Of a DNA stretch of 64,000 nt, positions 23,108 through 35,237 are shown piece by piece (the first letter of the stretch is position 1; each line of letters opens with the position of its first letter). Source of the DNA: Papaver somniferum (lineage: Eukaryota > Streptophyta > Magnoliopsida > Ranunculales > Papaveraceae). The translations under genes and the position numbers were made by a program. The notes under the pieces were generated by a model, which was not told where the DNA came from, ran no database searches, and saw only the letters and a list, made by a program, of their open reading frames with translations. Where the stretch lies: assembly GCF_003573695.1 (NCBI RefSeq), contig NC_039359.1:76522783-76586782 (forward strand), read 5' to 3'.

Positions 23108-23923
23108 GGGTCCAGATCGTCTGTGCCACTGCTTGGGTGTGCCCTATGTGCCACACCAATAGAATGACGCCAAATATTTCCTCCCAGTAACGATAACTAA
23201 CTAACTAACTAGATTTTTTATATATAACAGCAGTCATTTAGGAAAGATAATCAATTATGGACTAAAAAAGAGATTACCAGTATAAAACAGTATTTATTTT
23301 TATTTTTTTAATGATGAAAGTAGAAGTATTTATATACATCAAATTTCTTGCTTCAAAAAATTTCAGCTATATGATGTGTATATATTTTTCTAAACAGTTA
23401 CTTCAGTTTTTTTCTTTTATAAGCTTATCCAAGGGGCATGAGTTCTACAACATTATAAGGGAAAAACATATATTATAATTCTAGAATAAACCCATAATAT
23501 GAATATGTTGATCTCATAACTTGAATATGCGAAACAAATCTTACCCATTGATGCTCCATGATTAACTGTGAAAGAGCGAATAAACTATTAGAAAATTAAA
23601 ACAATAAACTTTATTGAATGAAAGAAATTATACGGTTGCGTGAAATATTACCAAGTATTACCGTGATATTTTTTTTTAAATAATGTAGCCGTGAATTATA
23701 TCATAGATTCAATATTTTTAGAATAGATATACAAATCCCGGTATTTTCTCTTGGATTTGTAATATCTTCTTTAACTAATTAATTATCTTTCCTAATCGAT
23801 TAGTGTTGTATATATAGAAAATCTATTTAGTTAGTCATGGTTAATGAGAGAAATGATGTGGCGTGTTTCTATTGGTATGACACATAGGGCACACACAAGC
23901 AGTGGCACAGACGATCTCGACCC
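23108..23923. mobile_element. Mutator-like MITE, 816 bp, with 9-bp target duplication
   Basis: Near-perfect terminal inverted repeats start GGGTCCAGATCGTCTGTGCC (left) and GGGTCGAGATCGTCTGTGCC (right, complement). The similarity continues for about 50 bp (CACTGCTTG, GTGTGCCCTATGTG, ACCAATAG). CTCCCAATT flanks both ends (23099-23107 and 23924-23932), a 9-bp duplication typical of Mutator-like elements. The interior is AT-rich and non-coding. Confidence 0.88.
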
Positions 23924-24328
23924 CTCCCAATTTTGAATTGCCTAAAAATTAGCTGAAGAATACTCCGTAATAGAAATAATTATATTCTGGTATGGAGTAT
24001 ATTAAGCCTTTTAGTCTTCAACACTTTTAACCATCAGAATTCATTTCAAAAAGTTTCTTCCCTCCAAGATTTAAACTTTCAGTATCATCAACCCAAATCT
24101 CGGAAGAAGAGCATTGTAAATGAAAATCGTGCTAGATCACCCCATTCGTCCCCAACTAGATCAGTTAATCACATCACTAGAAAAATGAATCAATCGAGTC
24201 TCTTGACTCGACCAAACATTTCTAAAAGAAACATTTTATCTAATGCTTCTCTTAAAGAAAGTTCTGATCAATAGAACTTAGCTTTCTTCAGTAGGGTTTA
24301 CAAAAAAGAACCAATAGATATTCGTGTT

Positions 24329-24994
24329 ATGGAGGAAGAATCGAAGAAACTTTGGCCGCAAAAACCATTTCAATTGAAGACGGTGATCCCAACTCATAAT
24401 ACCTTCATTATCAAGTGTCACAGCAAGGAAGATTATGATGATATTCTGAAACAGGAGCCATGGTTCGTTTTAGGCTATTTATTACTGCTTGAGAAGTTTG
24501 TCCCTGAGATACCTAACAAAGTTCAAATCAAACGTCAAAAGTTCTGGATTCGACTATGCAACCTGGATGTCACTTTTCTCTACCCAAAAATCATCAGAGA
24601 AATTTTGGAACCGCTCGGTACGTATATTGATATGCTACCAAGAAATGGTACTCCTGAAAAAGGAAAAATGGTGAAAGTGCCGATAGCCATGGATATTGCA
24701 GCACCTCTAGTAAGAGGATTTTGGCAGAAGACTCTTTCTGGAGAAGAAATTTGGATTGAGTTTTATTATGAGAAGCAACCACAACACATCTGTCACAAGT
24801 GTTATATAATTGATCATCAAGATATTCATTGTAAGTACGTGGAAGAAGATCTTTTGATGGACATGTTTGGCATGATCCCACCTGAAGATGAACTCAAGGC
24901 TTTCATTAGTGCACTCAAATATAATTTTTCGTCAAAGGAAGATACTTCAATTTTGATCATATTCAACATCTGCCTGAAGCTGCAAAAGAATTGA
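24329..24994 (+). pseudogene. LINE ORF1: DUF4283 and zinc-knuckle protein
   Basis: The 221-aa frame carries a DUF4283 domain (residues about 15-110; EPWFVLGYLLLLEKF, KFWIRLCNL) and a following RNA-binding zinc knuckle of the L1 ORF1 kind (ICHKCYIIDHQDIHC). ORF1 proteins package LINE RNA. The frame shifts near 24960: the continuation (LPEAAKELIRRNGG) is in another frame, and upstream in-frame ORF1-like codons near 24187-24270 end in a stop. This is a frameshifted relic. Confidence 0.75.
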
Positions 24995-25199
24995 TTAGGA
25001 GGAATGGAGGAGAATTGTTGAATTACATAGAATTTGGTGATACAGATTTTGGAGAGTTTCAAATAGGCTCGGCTCGACCTCTTCTCATACCAACAAGAAA
25101 CGGGCCAGAACTAGTGGGCTTAAGGAAAACCCGACTAAAAATTTTAGTACTAGCAATAACCAAATTTCTCAACCTAATTTCAGTTCCATATATAATCCT

Positions 25200-26618
25200 A
25201 TGTTTCCCCCCAATTCTGAGGATGACAAATCAGGATTTCGAAGTGATAATGATTTAATGAGTGATAAGCATATCAATAATCAAGAAGGATCATCTACTGT
25301 TGCTATGGTGGAACTCACAACTGCTGTTCGGAGAGAGCAAATTTTCATTCAAACATCTGAAGCTGGGGAGGGGGGTGCTGAGAATGATCAGGTTCTTATC
25401 ATCTCATGCTTGATTTACTTTTTTGCTTTTACGGATTTTAGTCCACATGTTTTATCTCACAATACCACTAATTTAGATTTCCTCTCTATTGATTTAAATT
25501 TCACTGTTGTGGGTTATCGATTTCAAATATCTTGCAATAACCTAAGAAACAATATGAAAATTATTAGTTGGAACTGTAATGGATTTGCAACTAAGGTTAC
25601 TAGACAACATCTGCTAGACTTAAACCATTTGCTTAATCCAGACATAATCTTCCTGTGGGAAGCTAGAATTAGGTCTGATAAGATTTTAAAGTTAATCAAA
25701 CCTTTGAATTTTCCTAACTCTTTCTATGTACCTTCTATAGGTCATGCTAGAGGTATTTCTTTGTTGTGGAAAGATGGTTTTAGCTTTGATATTGTGCATC
25801 ATGATAGAAATATGATTCATTCTCTAGTTACTAGTGATCCCCCTAAACCACAATGGCTTCTTTCATGTGTTTATGGTTCTCCATATCCTAATGAAAGAAG
25901 TACTCAATGGGACTTTATTTTTGATCTAAGTAACCCTTATGGCAATAGTGTTCCTTGGGCTTTTTTAGGGGATTTCAATATTCCTCTGCATAATGAAGAC
26001 AGATTTAATAATGTTGGATCTTCTTCTTATTCTACCTTTATGGTAAATACCATCCATTATTCTGGCATGTGTGATTTGCGCTTTCATGGTAATCCATACA
26101 CATGGACCAGTAATAAGCATGGTACAGGCAAAATTAAGTTAAGACTGGACAGAGCATTCACTAATTCTGAATGGCCCATTCATTTTCCTGATTCTTGCCT
26201 TAAACATTTGCCACAACTTGGATCTGACCATTTTCCAATTATGCTAGACCTTTCTCCAAACTCTTTTAAAAATGCTAGATGCTGGAATTTTTTTGAATAT
26301 TGTTTAAGAGAAAAAAGTTGCAAAGAACAAATTGTTAAATCTTGGTCCACTAATCATAGAGGTTCTGCTAGTTACAAACTAGACCAAAAGCTTAGTAAAA
26401 CTAGAAGGGACCTTTCTAGGTGGAATAGAGACATTTTTGGCAATATTCATGAAAATATAAACTCTTTGCATACTAAACTGACTAACCTGCAACAAACTAG
26501 TACTAATGGTAGTAACACTACTGAAGTACAGCAAGTTGAAAAGGAAATAGAGGAATGGAAGCAAAGAGAGGAAGAATTCTATAGCATAAGTCAAGAGATA
26601 GTCTCTTCAATGAAATAG
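25200..26618 (+). pseudogene. LINE ORF2 N-terminus: AP-type endonuclease
   Basis: The endonuclease starts at about 25555 (MKIISWNCNG), the canonical start of plant L1 ORF2. Motifs seen in order are SWNCNG, WEAR (the metal-binding Glu position), a GISLLWKDG strand, CVYGSPYP, FLGDFNIPL (catalytic D and N), RLDRAF and a closing GSDHFPI (catalytic D and H). The enzyme nicks target DNA to prime reverse transcription. The endonuclease core is uninterrupted. The first 118 or so codons of this frame are ORF1-ORF2 linker. The frame stops at 26618 before the RT, so ORF2 is split. Confidence 0.82.
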
Positions 26619-26761
26619 ATCAGAATACTAGAACCTTCCACATAAATGTAAACATAAGGATATAAATAAATAGAATTAAAGCTCTAAAGAAACAAGATGG
26701 TTCATGGTGCAGTGGGGGAGAGAATCCAGAAGAACATCTCTCAACTCATCTCAAAGATATC

Positions 26762-28222
26762 ATGAGAACTACCTCTCCTGAAGTGAATGAAGACCTGATG
26801 AACCTACTTCATGAATGTATAACTGAAGCTGATAATGAGAGATTAACTAAGGTGCCGGATGAGATGGAGATTTATAAAACTCTCAAGTCAATGAAGTCGT
26901 GGAAAGCTCCAGGACCAGATGGATTCCCACCTGGTTTTTTTCAAACTCAGTGGGAGACAGTAAAAGAAGACGTGGTACATATGGTACAAAGTTTCTTTAG
27001 AAGTGGCATATTATTGAAGAAAATGAATCGTACAAATCTTACTTTAATTCCCAAAGTCAGATCTCCTCAACAAGCTGGTGACTACAGGCCTATTTCTTTA
27101 TGCAATACTACCTACAAACTTATCACCAAGATTCTAGCTGCAAGAATGAAGCCTTTATTGGACAAATTTATTTCTCCAATTCAAGCCGCTTATGTCCCTG
27201 GCAGACAGATTGAAGATAACATCATGTTAGCACAAGAAATTATATATTGTATGAAGAGGAAGAAAGGGAAGAAGGGCTACATGGCACTCAAGTTAGATAT
27301 GTTGAAAGACTTCGACAGAGTTGAGTGGGGTTTTCTAGAGAATATCATGAAGAAACTTGGGTTTAATAGCAAATGGTGTTCTATGATTCTGGAATGTATA
27401 AGTACTTCTGAAATTCAAGTACAGTTGAATGGTTCGCCCTGTAATGCCTTTAAACCTACAAGAGGCATTAGGCAGGGTGATCCAATCTCATCATATTTAT
27501 TCTTACTCACCATGGAGGTATTCACAAGGGCTCTTGCATATGTTGAACAAGGTAAACATATTCAAGGAGTGAAGATTTCAAGGAGAGCACCACAGATAAC
27601 ACATTTACTATTTGCCGATGATTGCCTGCTCTTCACTAAGGCAGACTTTCGTAATGCAGATAATATACTTCATATTATTGAGTTGTTCAGCAAATGTTCA
27701 GGTCAACAAATCAATCTTCAAAAATCTGCGGTGTTTTTTTCAAGCAATCTTCATAGTAGTCATTGCAGAATTCTTACAAGACATCTCAAGATGAGGCGAA
27801 TAGATTTGGAGGAGAAATACTTAAGAATTCCACTTTTTCTGAATCGAAAGAAAACTACTTCATTTTCTTCTCTTGTCAGCAACATGAAATCAAGACTAGC
27901 AAGATGGAAAGGAAAATACTTTAATCAGTCAGGCAGAGCTGTGATGATTAGGACAGTTCTAAATACAATACCACAACATCAGACGAGCACTTTTAAGATC
28001 CCTGAAAGCACTATAAAGGATTTGAATGCAGTAGAAAGAGACTACTGGTGGGGGAAACAGGAAGGCAGGAATTTGTGTCTAATATCTTTTCCTAAATTTT
28101 TACAAATAAAATTGCAGGTGGTATGGGTTTTCGAGATTTTGGGTGTTTTAATGATGCTTTATTGGCAAAGGCAGCATGAAGGTTATTACATAACTCAAAT
28201 CAGTTATATGCTAAGGCACTGA
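26762..28222 (+). pseudogene. LINE ORF2 reverse transcriptase region
   Basis: The 486-aa frame contains a non-LTR reverse transcriptase with typical blocks: KAPGPDGFPPGFF, TLIPKV, YRPISLCNTTYKLITKILAAR, QAAYVPGRQIEDN, a KLD block with catalytic Asp in KDFDRVEW, RGIRQGDPISSYLFLL and catalytic FADD (27611-27622). Domain X follows, with GKYFNQSGRAVMIR and WWGKQEG. All RT catalytic Asp residues appear present. The frame breaks at about 28100-28220, and continuation resumes in another frame with zf-RVT at 28.7 kb. The RT does reverse transcription at the nicked target, but this copy is split from its endonuclease by stops at 26619-26760. Confidence 0.85.
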
Positions 28223-28627
28223 AGGAAAGATACTTTTCAGACACAAGTCTTCTTCATTCTTCACAGAAACATGATGCAACTTGGGCTTGGAAAAGTCTCT
28301 ACAGCTCTATCCACTTTATCATAACCTATAGTTTTTGGCAGTTAGGTGATGGATCTAAAACCTTAATTCGGCAAGATATTTGGATTATGGGAGAAGATGC
28401 TCCTCCTATCTCCATAGCATTGGATGAGATGACTAGTCAGTATACAACAGTCTCAGACTTGATAGATGCAGAGAATAAATCCTGGAGAGCACAAGTAATT
28501 CTTGCGCTTTTCCAACCTAACATTGCTGCTAATTTCTTCAGCATGAGAATTCCAATTAATGGAGAAGACGGGCTCATTTGGACTCTCAGAATGGTATAGT
28601 GGTTGTAGAAGAGACTAATCAGAACCG

Positions 28628-28873
28628 GTGAAGTCAACATACATAAATCTTGTTCAGATCAAGACTAATCAAAATGGTATAGTGGATGTAGAAGAGACAA
28701 GGTTCTGGAATAAGTTCCGGGCATTAAATACTCTACCCAGAGTTAAACATTTTATTTGGAAATGTATAACTGATATTGTCCCATCCAATGAAAGAAGAGA
28801 CGGAGCTATGGGTCAGCGAGGTGACGATTGCACGGTCTGTAATGGAGGGGGGGAACTACCAAACATATTCTAA
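28628..28873 (+). pseudogene. LINE zf-RVT fragment
   Basis: FWNKFRALNTLPRVKHFIWK followed by a C..C pair (DDCTVCNGG) is the zf-RVT domain found between RT and RNase H in plant L1 elements. The fragment ends at a frameshift near a G run at 28846-28852. Confidence 0.7.
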
Positions 28874-29220
28874 TGGAGTGTCCTCTCTCAAGAGCTATCT
28901 GGTTTACTATTCCTGGTGCTATAAGGTCTATATAATTATTTGGAAACAATATGAAGGAATGGGTGAAATCCTGGTTCGATGTTGTTGAATACCGATTGGA
29001 TGAAGACTGGATTGTGAAAATGGCCAATGCTGCTTGGGAAATATGGAAATCTATATGTTGTTGTGTCTTTGAGGGAGTAAAACCTAACCCTATAGAAGTA
29101 ATTAGGCGAATTGATACCCTGAACTTCATGACAGGAAAAAAAATGAAAAAAAGTAAACAACAGCCATAGTATTCCTCTGCTAGGAACCACCATGACATGG
29201 AAACCCACGCATGACTATGA

Positions 29221-29742
29221 ATTCTATATAAATTGTGATGCTTCTTTTAAAGTACCAGTTAAAGCATGTGGCATTGGACTAATACTTAGAAATTGTGTAG
29301 GTGAGTTCACAACAACAAGGTGTGGATATGCTCTATTGGAACCTTAAATGCTGAAGATGCAGAATGTGAAGCTCTCTGATGGGCAGTGAAGTGGGCTAAG
29401 GAGATGAACGTTCAGAGGATATATTTCTTAATGGATGCGCAAAAAGTTGTCAATGGAGTTAATGGAGATCTTTATAATATTTTATGGCAGAACCATCCAG
29501 TGCTATCAGATATCAGAGAATTTTTTCATTCATTTCCATTATGGTCTTTACAGTTTGTTAAAAGAAATCTAAATAAGCCGGCAGATAAATTAGCCAGGCA
29601 TGCTAGGTTAGTTAAGATGTCAAAAGTATGGTCTGTTACTCCTCCAAACTTCATCATGAGAAGTTTAGAGGAAGATAAACACAATATCTTTTCTCAGTTC
29701 TCAATGAATTTTCATTTGCATCAAGAAAAATTGGTCGATTAA
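29221..29742 (+). pseudogene. LINE RNase H domain (RVT_3 type), interrupted
   Basis: An RNase H domain is readable in two frames. FYINCDASF carries the first catalytic Asp, GIGLILRN follows, then after a stop and shift near 29345-29380 come WAVKWAKEM, FLMDAQKVVNGV and VKRNLNKPADKLARHA, matching the usual VxRxxNxxADxLA ending. It closes ORF2 and would remove RNA from the cDNA hybrid. At least one stop interrupts it. Confidence 0.75.
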
Positions 29743-30530
29743 TTTGCTGATTTTAGAGTTCTCAAATCCCAAATCAATTCCAAATCTCAAATCCCAATCC
29801 TAATATTTCATTCTTCAGAACTGACCTAGCAGTGTCGTTCACTAGTGGAAAACAAAAGTTCTGTAACCGTCAGGACACGTCATATATACGAGTTAAACGA
29901 CCTGTTCTAACGGTCTCTGATGGGGTCGCTGATAAAGCGTCTTTTTTAGAACGACCCTTAGTCGTGGGTTGCAAAATAACGACTGATTTTAAGGGTAACG
30001 AGATGGAGACCCTGAGCCGTAGGTCGTAGATTTAAATTAGGATAAAAAAAAAGATTCAGATTTGCTGAAAAGCCTGAATGGTTGAATCTGAAACAATCTG
30101 AATGCATCAAAAGTCAAGTCAAACTAAAGTCAAATGGAACTCAAATAAAGTCAAGTCAATTACACTCAAATGGAACCTTAACTGATATTCAAATTTAAAC
30201 TTAAACTGAGTATTCAACATTCTATCATTCATTCAATTTATCCATTGGGTTTAAAATTACACAAAAAATGATGAAATTCTAAATTCAGAACAAAATACAG
30301 TAGAGCATCCATGTGTTGTGTCCCTTGTTCACATACGACAAAGAACGTTGTTTCTGCAAAGCAAATCAACAAAAGTACAACAACTTCGTTCAGTTCATAA
30401 TACACGGTAGAAAAAAATAAGTTACTAGAGTATACTTTGTATTCTTTCTTTTAAGAAAATCAACAACATCACAATAACTTCCAGTATGCAAGAAGCAAAA
30501 AGAAATTAAATTATTTTCGCAGCGAATTAC

Positions 30531-30880
30531 CTTTGAAACCTAACAGTGTCTGAATCCAGTGCATCCCTCAAATCTCCATAATCATTTTCCAGACTGAATG
30601 CAGCAACTCCAGGCTTGTTGTATTGAATCAAAGCTGAAAGACATCCATAACAAATACATAAGAGGTCAGTAGAATTTCAAGTGACCCCAATGAACATCAA
30701 CCAACCTCAGCATAAATAATAAATCCACATATCCAAACCGATGATATGAATACAGAATAGACGACATATATGACTTGCATAATATTGCACATGTGCGGTT
30801 TGAGCAGTAACATCTGGATCTGAGGTGAGATTAGCCAGCAGGGGTTCCAGTTTCGAAACCACCTTTCTTTCCATCAGCAC
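30531..30880 (-). pseudogene. Two unidentified captured exons
   Basis: 30791-30880 encodes 30 residues (VLMERKVVSKLEPLLANLTS...) bounded by an AG acceptor and a GT donor. 30531-30633 encodes LIQYNKPGVAAFSLENDYGD... and is also bounded by AG and GT. Their phases do not join directly, so an exon between them may be lost. The source gene was not recognised. Conserved splice borders suggest genomic capture, not a retrocopy. Confidence 0.45.
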
Positions 30881-31753
30881 CTGAATCAGTTTCAGAAAAT
30901 GTTCAACAATAACGTAGTTATCGATTCATACTAGAAACTAATTAATAGCTTATATGCTCTTATGAAATTACTAGCTTCACTAAATGACATCTAACGATCC
31001 TGAATTCTGCACTAAAAGCTAAAGGAAAACATAGTTTAATAACATGTTTCATTCCAAAACTTTCGAAAAGTTGTACCAGTTTTGATAATGGAACAAAAAT
31101 AATGGTGCCAAGGTGATAAAGAATATAAGAGCTAAAGGTAATTCTTTATAAGGTACATGTTAAAGAAATGGAAAAAAAAAACAGAGAGTATATGGAATCA
31201 TGGATGTTGTTTTAAAAACATGGGCATTAGCATCCCTACTGCATTTTTTATCCTATTAAATACAATCCAGACCCTGTATTTATACTTTATCTTGGTCACC
31301 AAATGTCAGGAATTTATTTATTGTATGTAAGCAACACAATTAAAATCTTTGGTAGCCTTCAAATAGACTGAAATAAAATGTTCAAAGAAGAATTCCAATC
31401 CAAGTTAGAATAAGAGGACTATTTTCAATTTTCCTAATTCAACTTGTTCACCAAATATTGGGTTGATGATCTACCAAATCACTACGAAATAGATTATAGA
31501 ATGTATCGCATGTCGACATAAGAAAACATTTAATTTTTCATGGAGAGTTCTGAAAACTTAATAAAATCTATTAATAAAAAGGCATCTCTTATGATCTTCT
31601 GAAAAGAAATTCACCTTTGCAAACTCCGATATAGAAACTTTATCTCCATTGCCTAACCAACCTTCGTCTAGCTTCTTGTAAGAAAAATATTGCTAAACTG
31701 GAAAGAAGAGAAACATAAGAAATGCAAAAACAAGTTGCAGCACAGTGTAAGCA

Positions 31754-31890
31754 CCTATCAATAGACCATTCGACAATTGGATCGTCCATTTTGTTGACAA
31801 AAATATGTAACTTAAGGACACCAAATGTTTTGGCTAGGACTAAGAGGACATGCTCACGTGTCTGTCCACCTCCCTTTGATATGGCCCGCC
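31754..31890 (-). pseudogene. Captured exon of eRF3/EF-1alpha-type translational GTPase
   Basis: The - strand reads GGGQTREHVLLVLAKTFGV and then VNKMDDPIVEWS. The GQTREH motif and the NKMD nucleotide-specificity motif are characteristic of eRF3 and related EF-1alpha-family GTPases. A GT donor follows (GATAG|GTGC). Only this piece of the G domain is present, with no P-loop or downstream domains, so it is a captured fragment inside the CACTA-like element. Confidence 0.7.
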
Positions 31891-32184
31891 AATCACACTA
31901 CGTACTTAGTATATCTCATCCGCTTCACTACATAATAAGAAACATTCCAAACAAACACTGAAGTAAGGAGTACTTCACTTAGTTACATTATCTTAGTTTA
32001 TCACCAAGACCTTTCCTTGCTGCAATTCCGCTAATGAAAACCGTTTAGCATTTTCAGCTGCTTGCACGTAATAGCACAATATCCAAAGTGTTCCATTATC
32101 CTTCATAAGCAAACCACGGAACCAATTAACATATAGCGGCAAGAAAGTGACCTATAGAGTTATTTTGTGCTTTTCATTTGTTAC

Positions 32185-32338
32185 CTTCTTTATCCAGACC
32201 AATGTTCAGCTCGTAGAACGATTGTCCACCTTTTGGTAACTTTCTACATTTGATAATTTGTACAACTCGATCTTGATTTTTTGGGGGCAGAGTCTGAATC
32301 AGATTCCGAAGTTGTTGCTTCTCGGAAATGTTCATTTG
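32185..32338 (-). pseudogene. Captured fragment resembling a BET bromodomain-protein NET domain
   Basis: The - strand encodes MNISEKQQLRNLIQTLPPKN and then DRVVQIIKCRKLP. This resembles the NET domain of plant global-transcription-factor (GTE/BET) proteins, which has EKxxL..LQ.LPP..L..VVQIIKKR. A GT donor ends the fragment at 32185. No bromodomain is present nearby. With the eRF3-like exon it shows fragments from different genes in one element. Identification is by motif only. Confidence 0.5.
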
Positions 32339-32585
32339 TCAAATTAAATTGAATATAAAATACTAGTATTTGTAATCAAAACAACACAAGAGCAAGGGGG
32401 CAGATTTCACAAATGAAGTTCTGACGTGCAGCAAACTAGTACTAAATTGGAAAGTTCATTATGTTGTACTTGTCACACAATATGATGTTCACTAATTCTA
32501 AGTTCAGGTTAACTAACACATGTTCAATTAGATAAATCAAAGTTCCAATCATTTTGATTAGCATTGCCAAAATCATTCAACTAGA

Positions 32586-34372
32586 AATTTACGAATTACA
32601 ACCAATACCCGGAAAATCTCTATTTTTATTCCGAGTTTCATGGACATACATGCACTTGGATATTACAATATCAAGAAGTTCTTCGAGCTTCTGCTCCATG
32701 TGTTCTAGCTGAAAAAGAGAAACACTTAACTTCAGATAGGCTACAACTCTTATTTCAAAGTATCGCAAGGATCCATAAGGACCATAACCATGAAGAGATA
32801 TATTAAATGGAATAATAATCTTCATAAAAAACTTCTCAAGATAAAATTCTTTTTACCTATTTAGATAGTTCATCATTATGTTTATATAAGTATGCCTTAG
32901 CTTGCATTCCACCATCCTCTAGAAGAGTAAGTAAATAGTCATTCACCTGGGAAACATACAAGACCCACGGTCATGAGTAGTTTAATATACAATATAGCTC
33001 CAGAGATGGACGACATGGATAAACCCCCAAAGATCAAATATGAATTAGGAAAGTTCTATGGTAGATTAATCCAACAGGTTGTTACCGTTGTTTTATTCCT
33101 ACTATGGAGTAATAAACTTATTATCTTTCAAAACAAACACACATACAGAAACTTCTTACTATTACTTGTAACCCATGCTTTCTCTTTACATAAATGCAAC
33201 TCTTCCAAACAAACGTTGTAACAAACATTAAGCTGGGTATATGATCTTGCAGATTCTGTGTCGTCTTCAGCACCTTCGGCATCTGGCAAAGCTTTCTATT
33301 TTTTTTTTATCTGATCCCACAAGCATTACACAAAGTCTGAAACAAATAAACCTTCTCAAATGATCTAAATTAAACTCAACTGGGGCATTGAGAGTGACAA
33401 AAGGGTTTGGCTGATCACCTTATCCCCACTTAGTCTAACTTTCCATTGAGGTGTATCCTTGGTGAGATGCAATTACTACATCTTTTTTCCTTCCCACTCT
33501 TGCGCCTGATCCCTGCTACCAGAAAAGAAGATGAGCAACCACAGAGAATTCACACTCAATGGGAGATAAATCAGAGCAGAGGTACAAAATGCAAACCTGT
33601 GCAGAAGAATGGCAGCCAATGGAATCTCTACGTGTAGGCATACTTATTAGAGTGGAAGAAGAGGATGATTTTTTCTTATTAGATGGAAGTGAGCTAACAA
33701 TCCCAAATTCCTTCTCTTTTAAGGAGAATGTGGTGAGATCACATTTTATATTAACTTCCATAAACACACATATACAAAGAACCGCACATCATATCAAGCA
33801 ATTTCCCAGAGGTGCAACAATTCAAGAAGAAGTACATACATGAAATAATCAAACCAACACAAAGCAATAATCAAGGACATTAACCTATTTAGCCATGAAC
33901 CAAAATGAACAGCTTTGTACACATTAAAACAGGAGTGCCGGCTTGTAAGGTCTTACTCTATAAATCATCCTAACGAATTTCCAAAATATTCACCACATAT
34001 TAAAAAAAAGAACAATTTATTGCTGCAGGTCATTTTACTTGATTCCAAAATATTAAAATACAAAGCTATCATGGTATATTAAGCATCCACTGTGAGCAAT
34101 CCATGTACAATTTTGAAACATGCCAACACCTATCAAGACCTTATAGAGACAGGACAAATTTTAATCTACAAACACAAATGAAGTTATAACCATGCTTCGA
34201 CAGATAAATTGAATGACCAAGAAACCTTACCAAAACAAACATAAACCTTGTAGATTATACTAAATTCACAAAAGAATCAAGCAATTACCTTCATGATTAT
34301 CTCAACATCATTGGCAGTAAGAGGAGCCTTCAGTCAAGAACCACCACTCAGATGCTTGTACATGAATCCTAC
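32586..34372 (-). other. Further exon-like fragments and AT-rich spacer in the second CACTA element
   Basis: Exon-like pieces on the - strand include about 32632-32712 (LEHMEQKLEELLDIVISKC) and about 34285-34372 (LTANDVEIIMK before a GT donor, with an internal stop). The rest is intron-like AT-rich DNA. The + strand ORF at 33559-33843 has no recognised domain. No source gene was identified. Confidence 0.35.
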
Positions 34373-34679
34373 ATCAAGATATACAAGAACACAAACCTCA
34401 ATAATCAACAATAACATCAAAATGAAAACCTACAGATCTAGTAGATAATTTATGAAAAAGGGTAATAAAAATTACTCACATCTCCTAAACTATTTTTTTG
34501 TATTCTTATGCAGATTCGAAACAACAATCCACGCCGCAAACTACACCAATAATCCGGCAAATCATCAAATCCAGCGACAAAAATTCCCAAATCTTAAAAT
34601 AAAAGACACCCTGAGAGACAAATGACATACCGAAGCAAATCTTGAGTATGGGTTGATCTAATAATAATCTCGGTACTTA

Positions 34680-35237
34680 GAGCATCCACAGTGGGCGAGT
34701 ATAACCAAAAATTTGGGATGAGATCGTAACACAGTGGGACGGAGTAAAGATCAAATCTCAACCAAAGATCAAATTCCAGACCAAATATGGTCGCGACCAA
34801 ATCCCAAATTCTAATATAGTCGGGCGTAAATTTAAAGTACGCTTGTTGTTGGGCGTAAATTTAAAGCACGCTTGTTAACGGGCGGAGATTTAAATTACGC
34901 CCGATGAAAATTCAAATTAAATAAAAAAGAAAAAGAATGAGGCGGACTTTTAAAGTCCGCCTGATGAAAGTTACAAAAAATGGGGCGGACTTTTAAAGTC
35001 CGCCTGATGAAATTTTACGAAAAAAAAGTGGGGCGGACTTTTAAAGTCCGCCTGATGAAAGTTACAAAAAATGGGGCGGACTTTAAATTTTACGAAAAAA
35101 AAATGGGGCGGACTTTTAAAATCCGCCTGACGAAATTTTAATCATGTACCGTTGCGTCACAACACGGACTAAACCCAAAATTTGGTCTTTTTTTTGATCT
35201 TTGATCTTTGGTTTTGATCGCACCACTGCAGTTGCCC
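34680..35237. mobile_element. Harbinger-type MITE with TTA duplication, nested
   Basis: The ends are GAGCATCCACAGTGG and CCACTGCAGTTGCCC (11 of 15 inverted matches). TTA flanks both sides (34677-34679 and 35238-35240). The 558-bp interior contains a distinctive array of perfect palindromes at 34930-35130. Confidence 0.62.
34920..35130. repeat. Tandem palindromes GGCGGACTTTTAAAGTCCGCC
   Basis: About four to five units of roughly 45 bp each contain the perfect palindrome GGCGGACTTTTAAAGTCCGC followed by CTGATGAAA and a variable A-rich spacer. One unit is truncated near 35075-35090. A related palindrome-like motif (GGGCGTAAATTTAAA..ACGC) occurs three times just upstream at 34822-34905. Confidence 0.75.

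Larger units (their letters stand above)
24180..29836 (+). mobile_element. L1-type LINE, decayed, about 5.6 kb
   Basis: The domains occur in L1 order on the + strand: ORF1 with DUF4283 and a CCHC-like motif, AP-type endonuclease, reverse transcriptase, zf-RVT and RNase H. They fall in several frames separated by frameshifts and stops, so the copy is dead as it stands. A clean poly(A) and target duplication were not found. The 3' end seems to lie just before a CACTA-like terminus at 29840, and the 5' end is uncertain. Confidence 0.85.
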
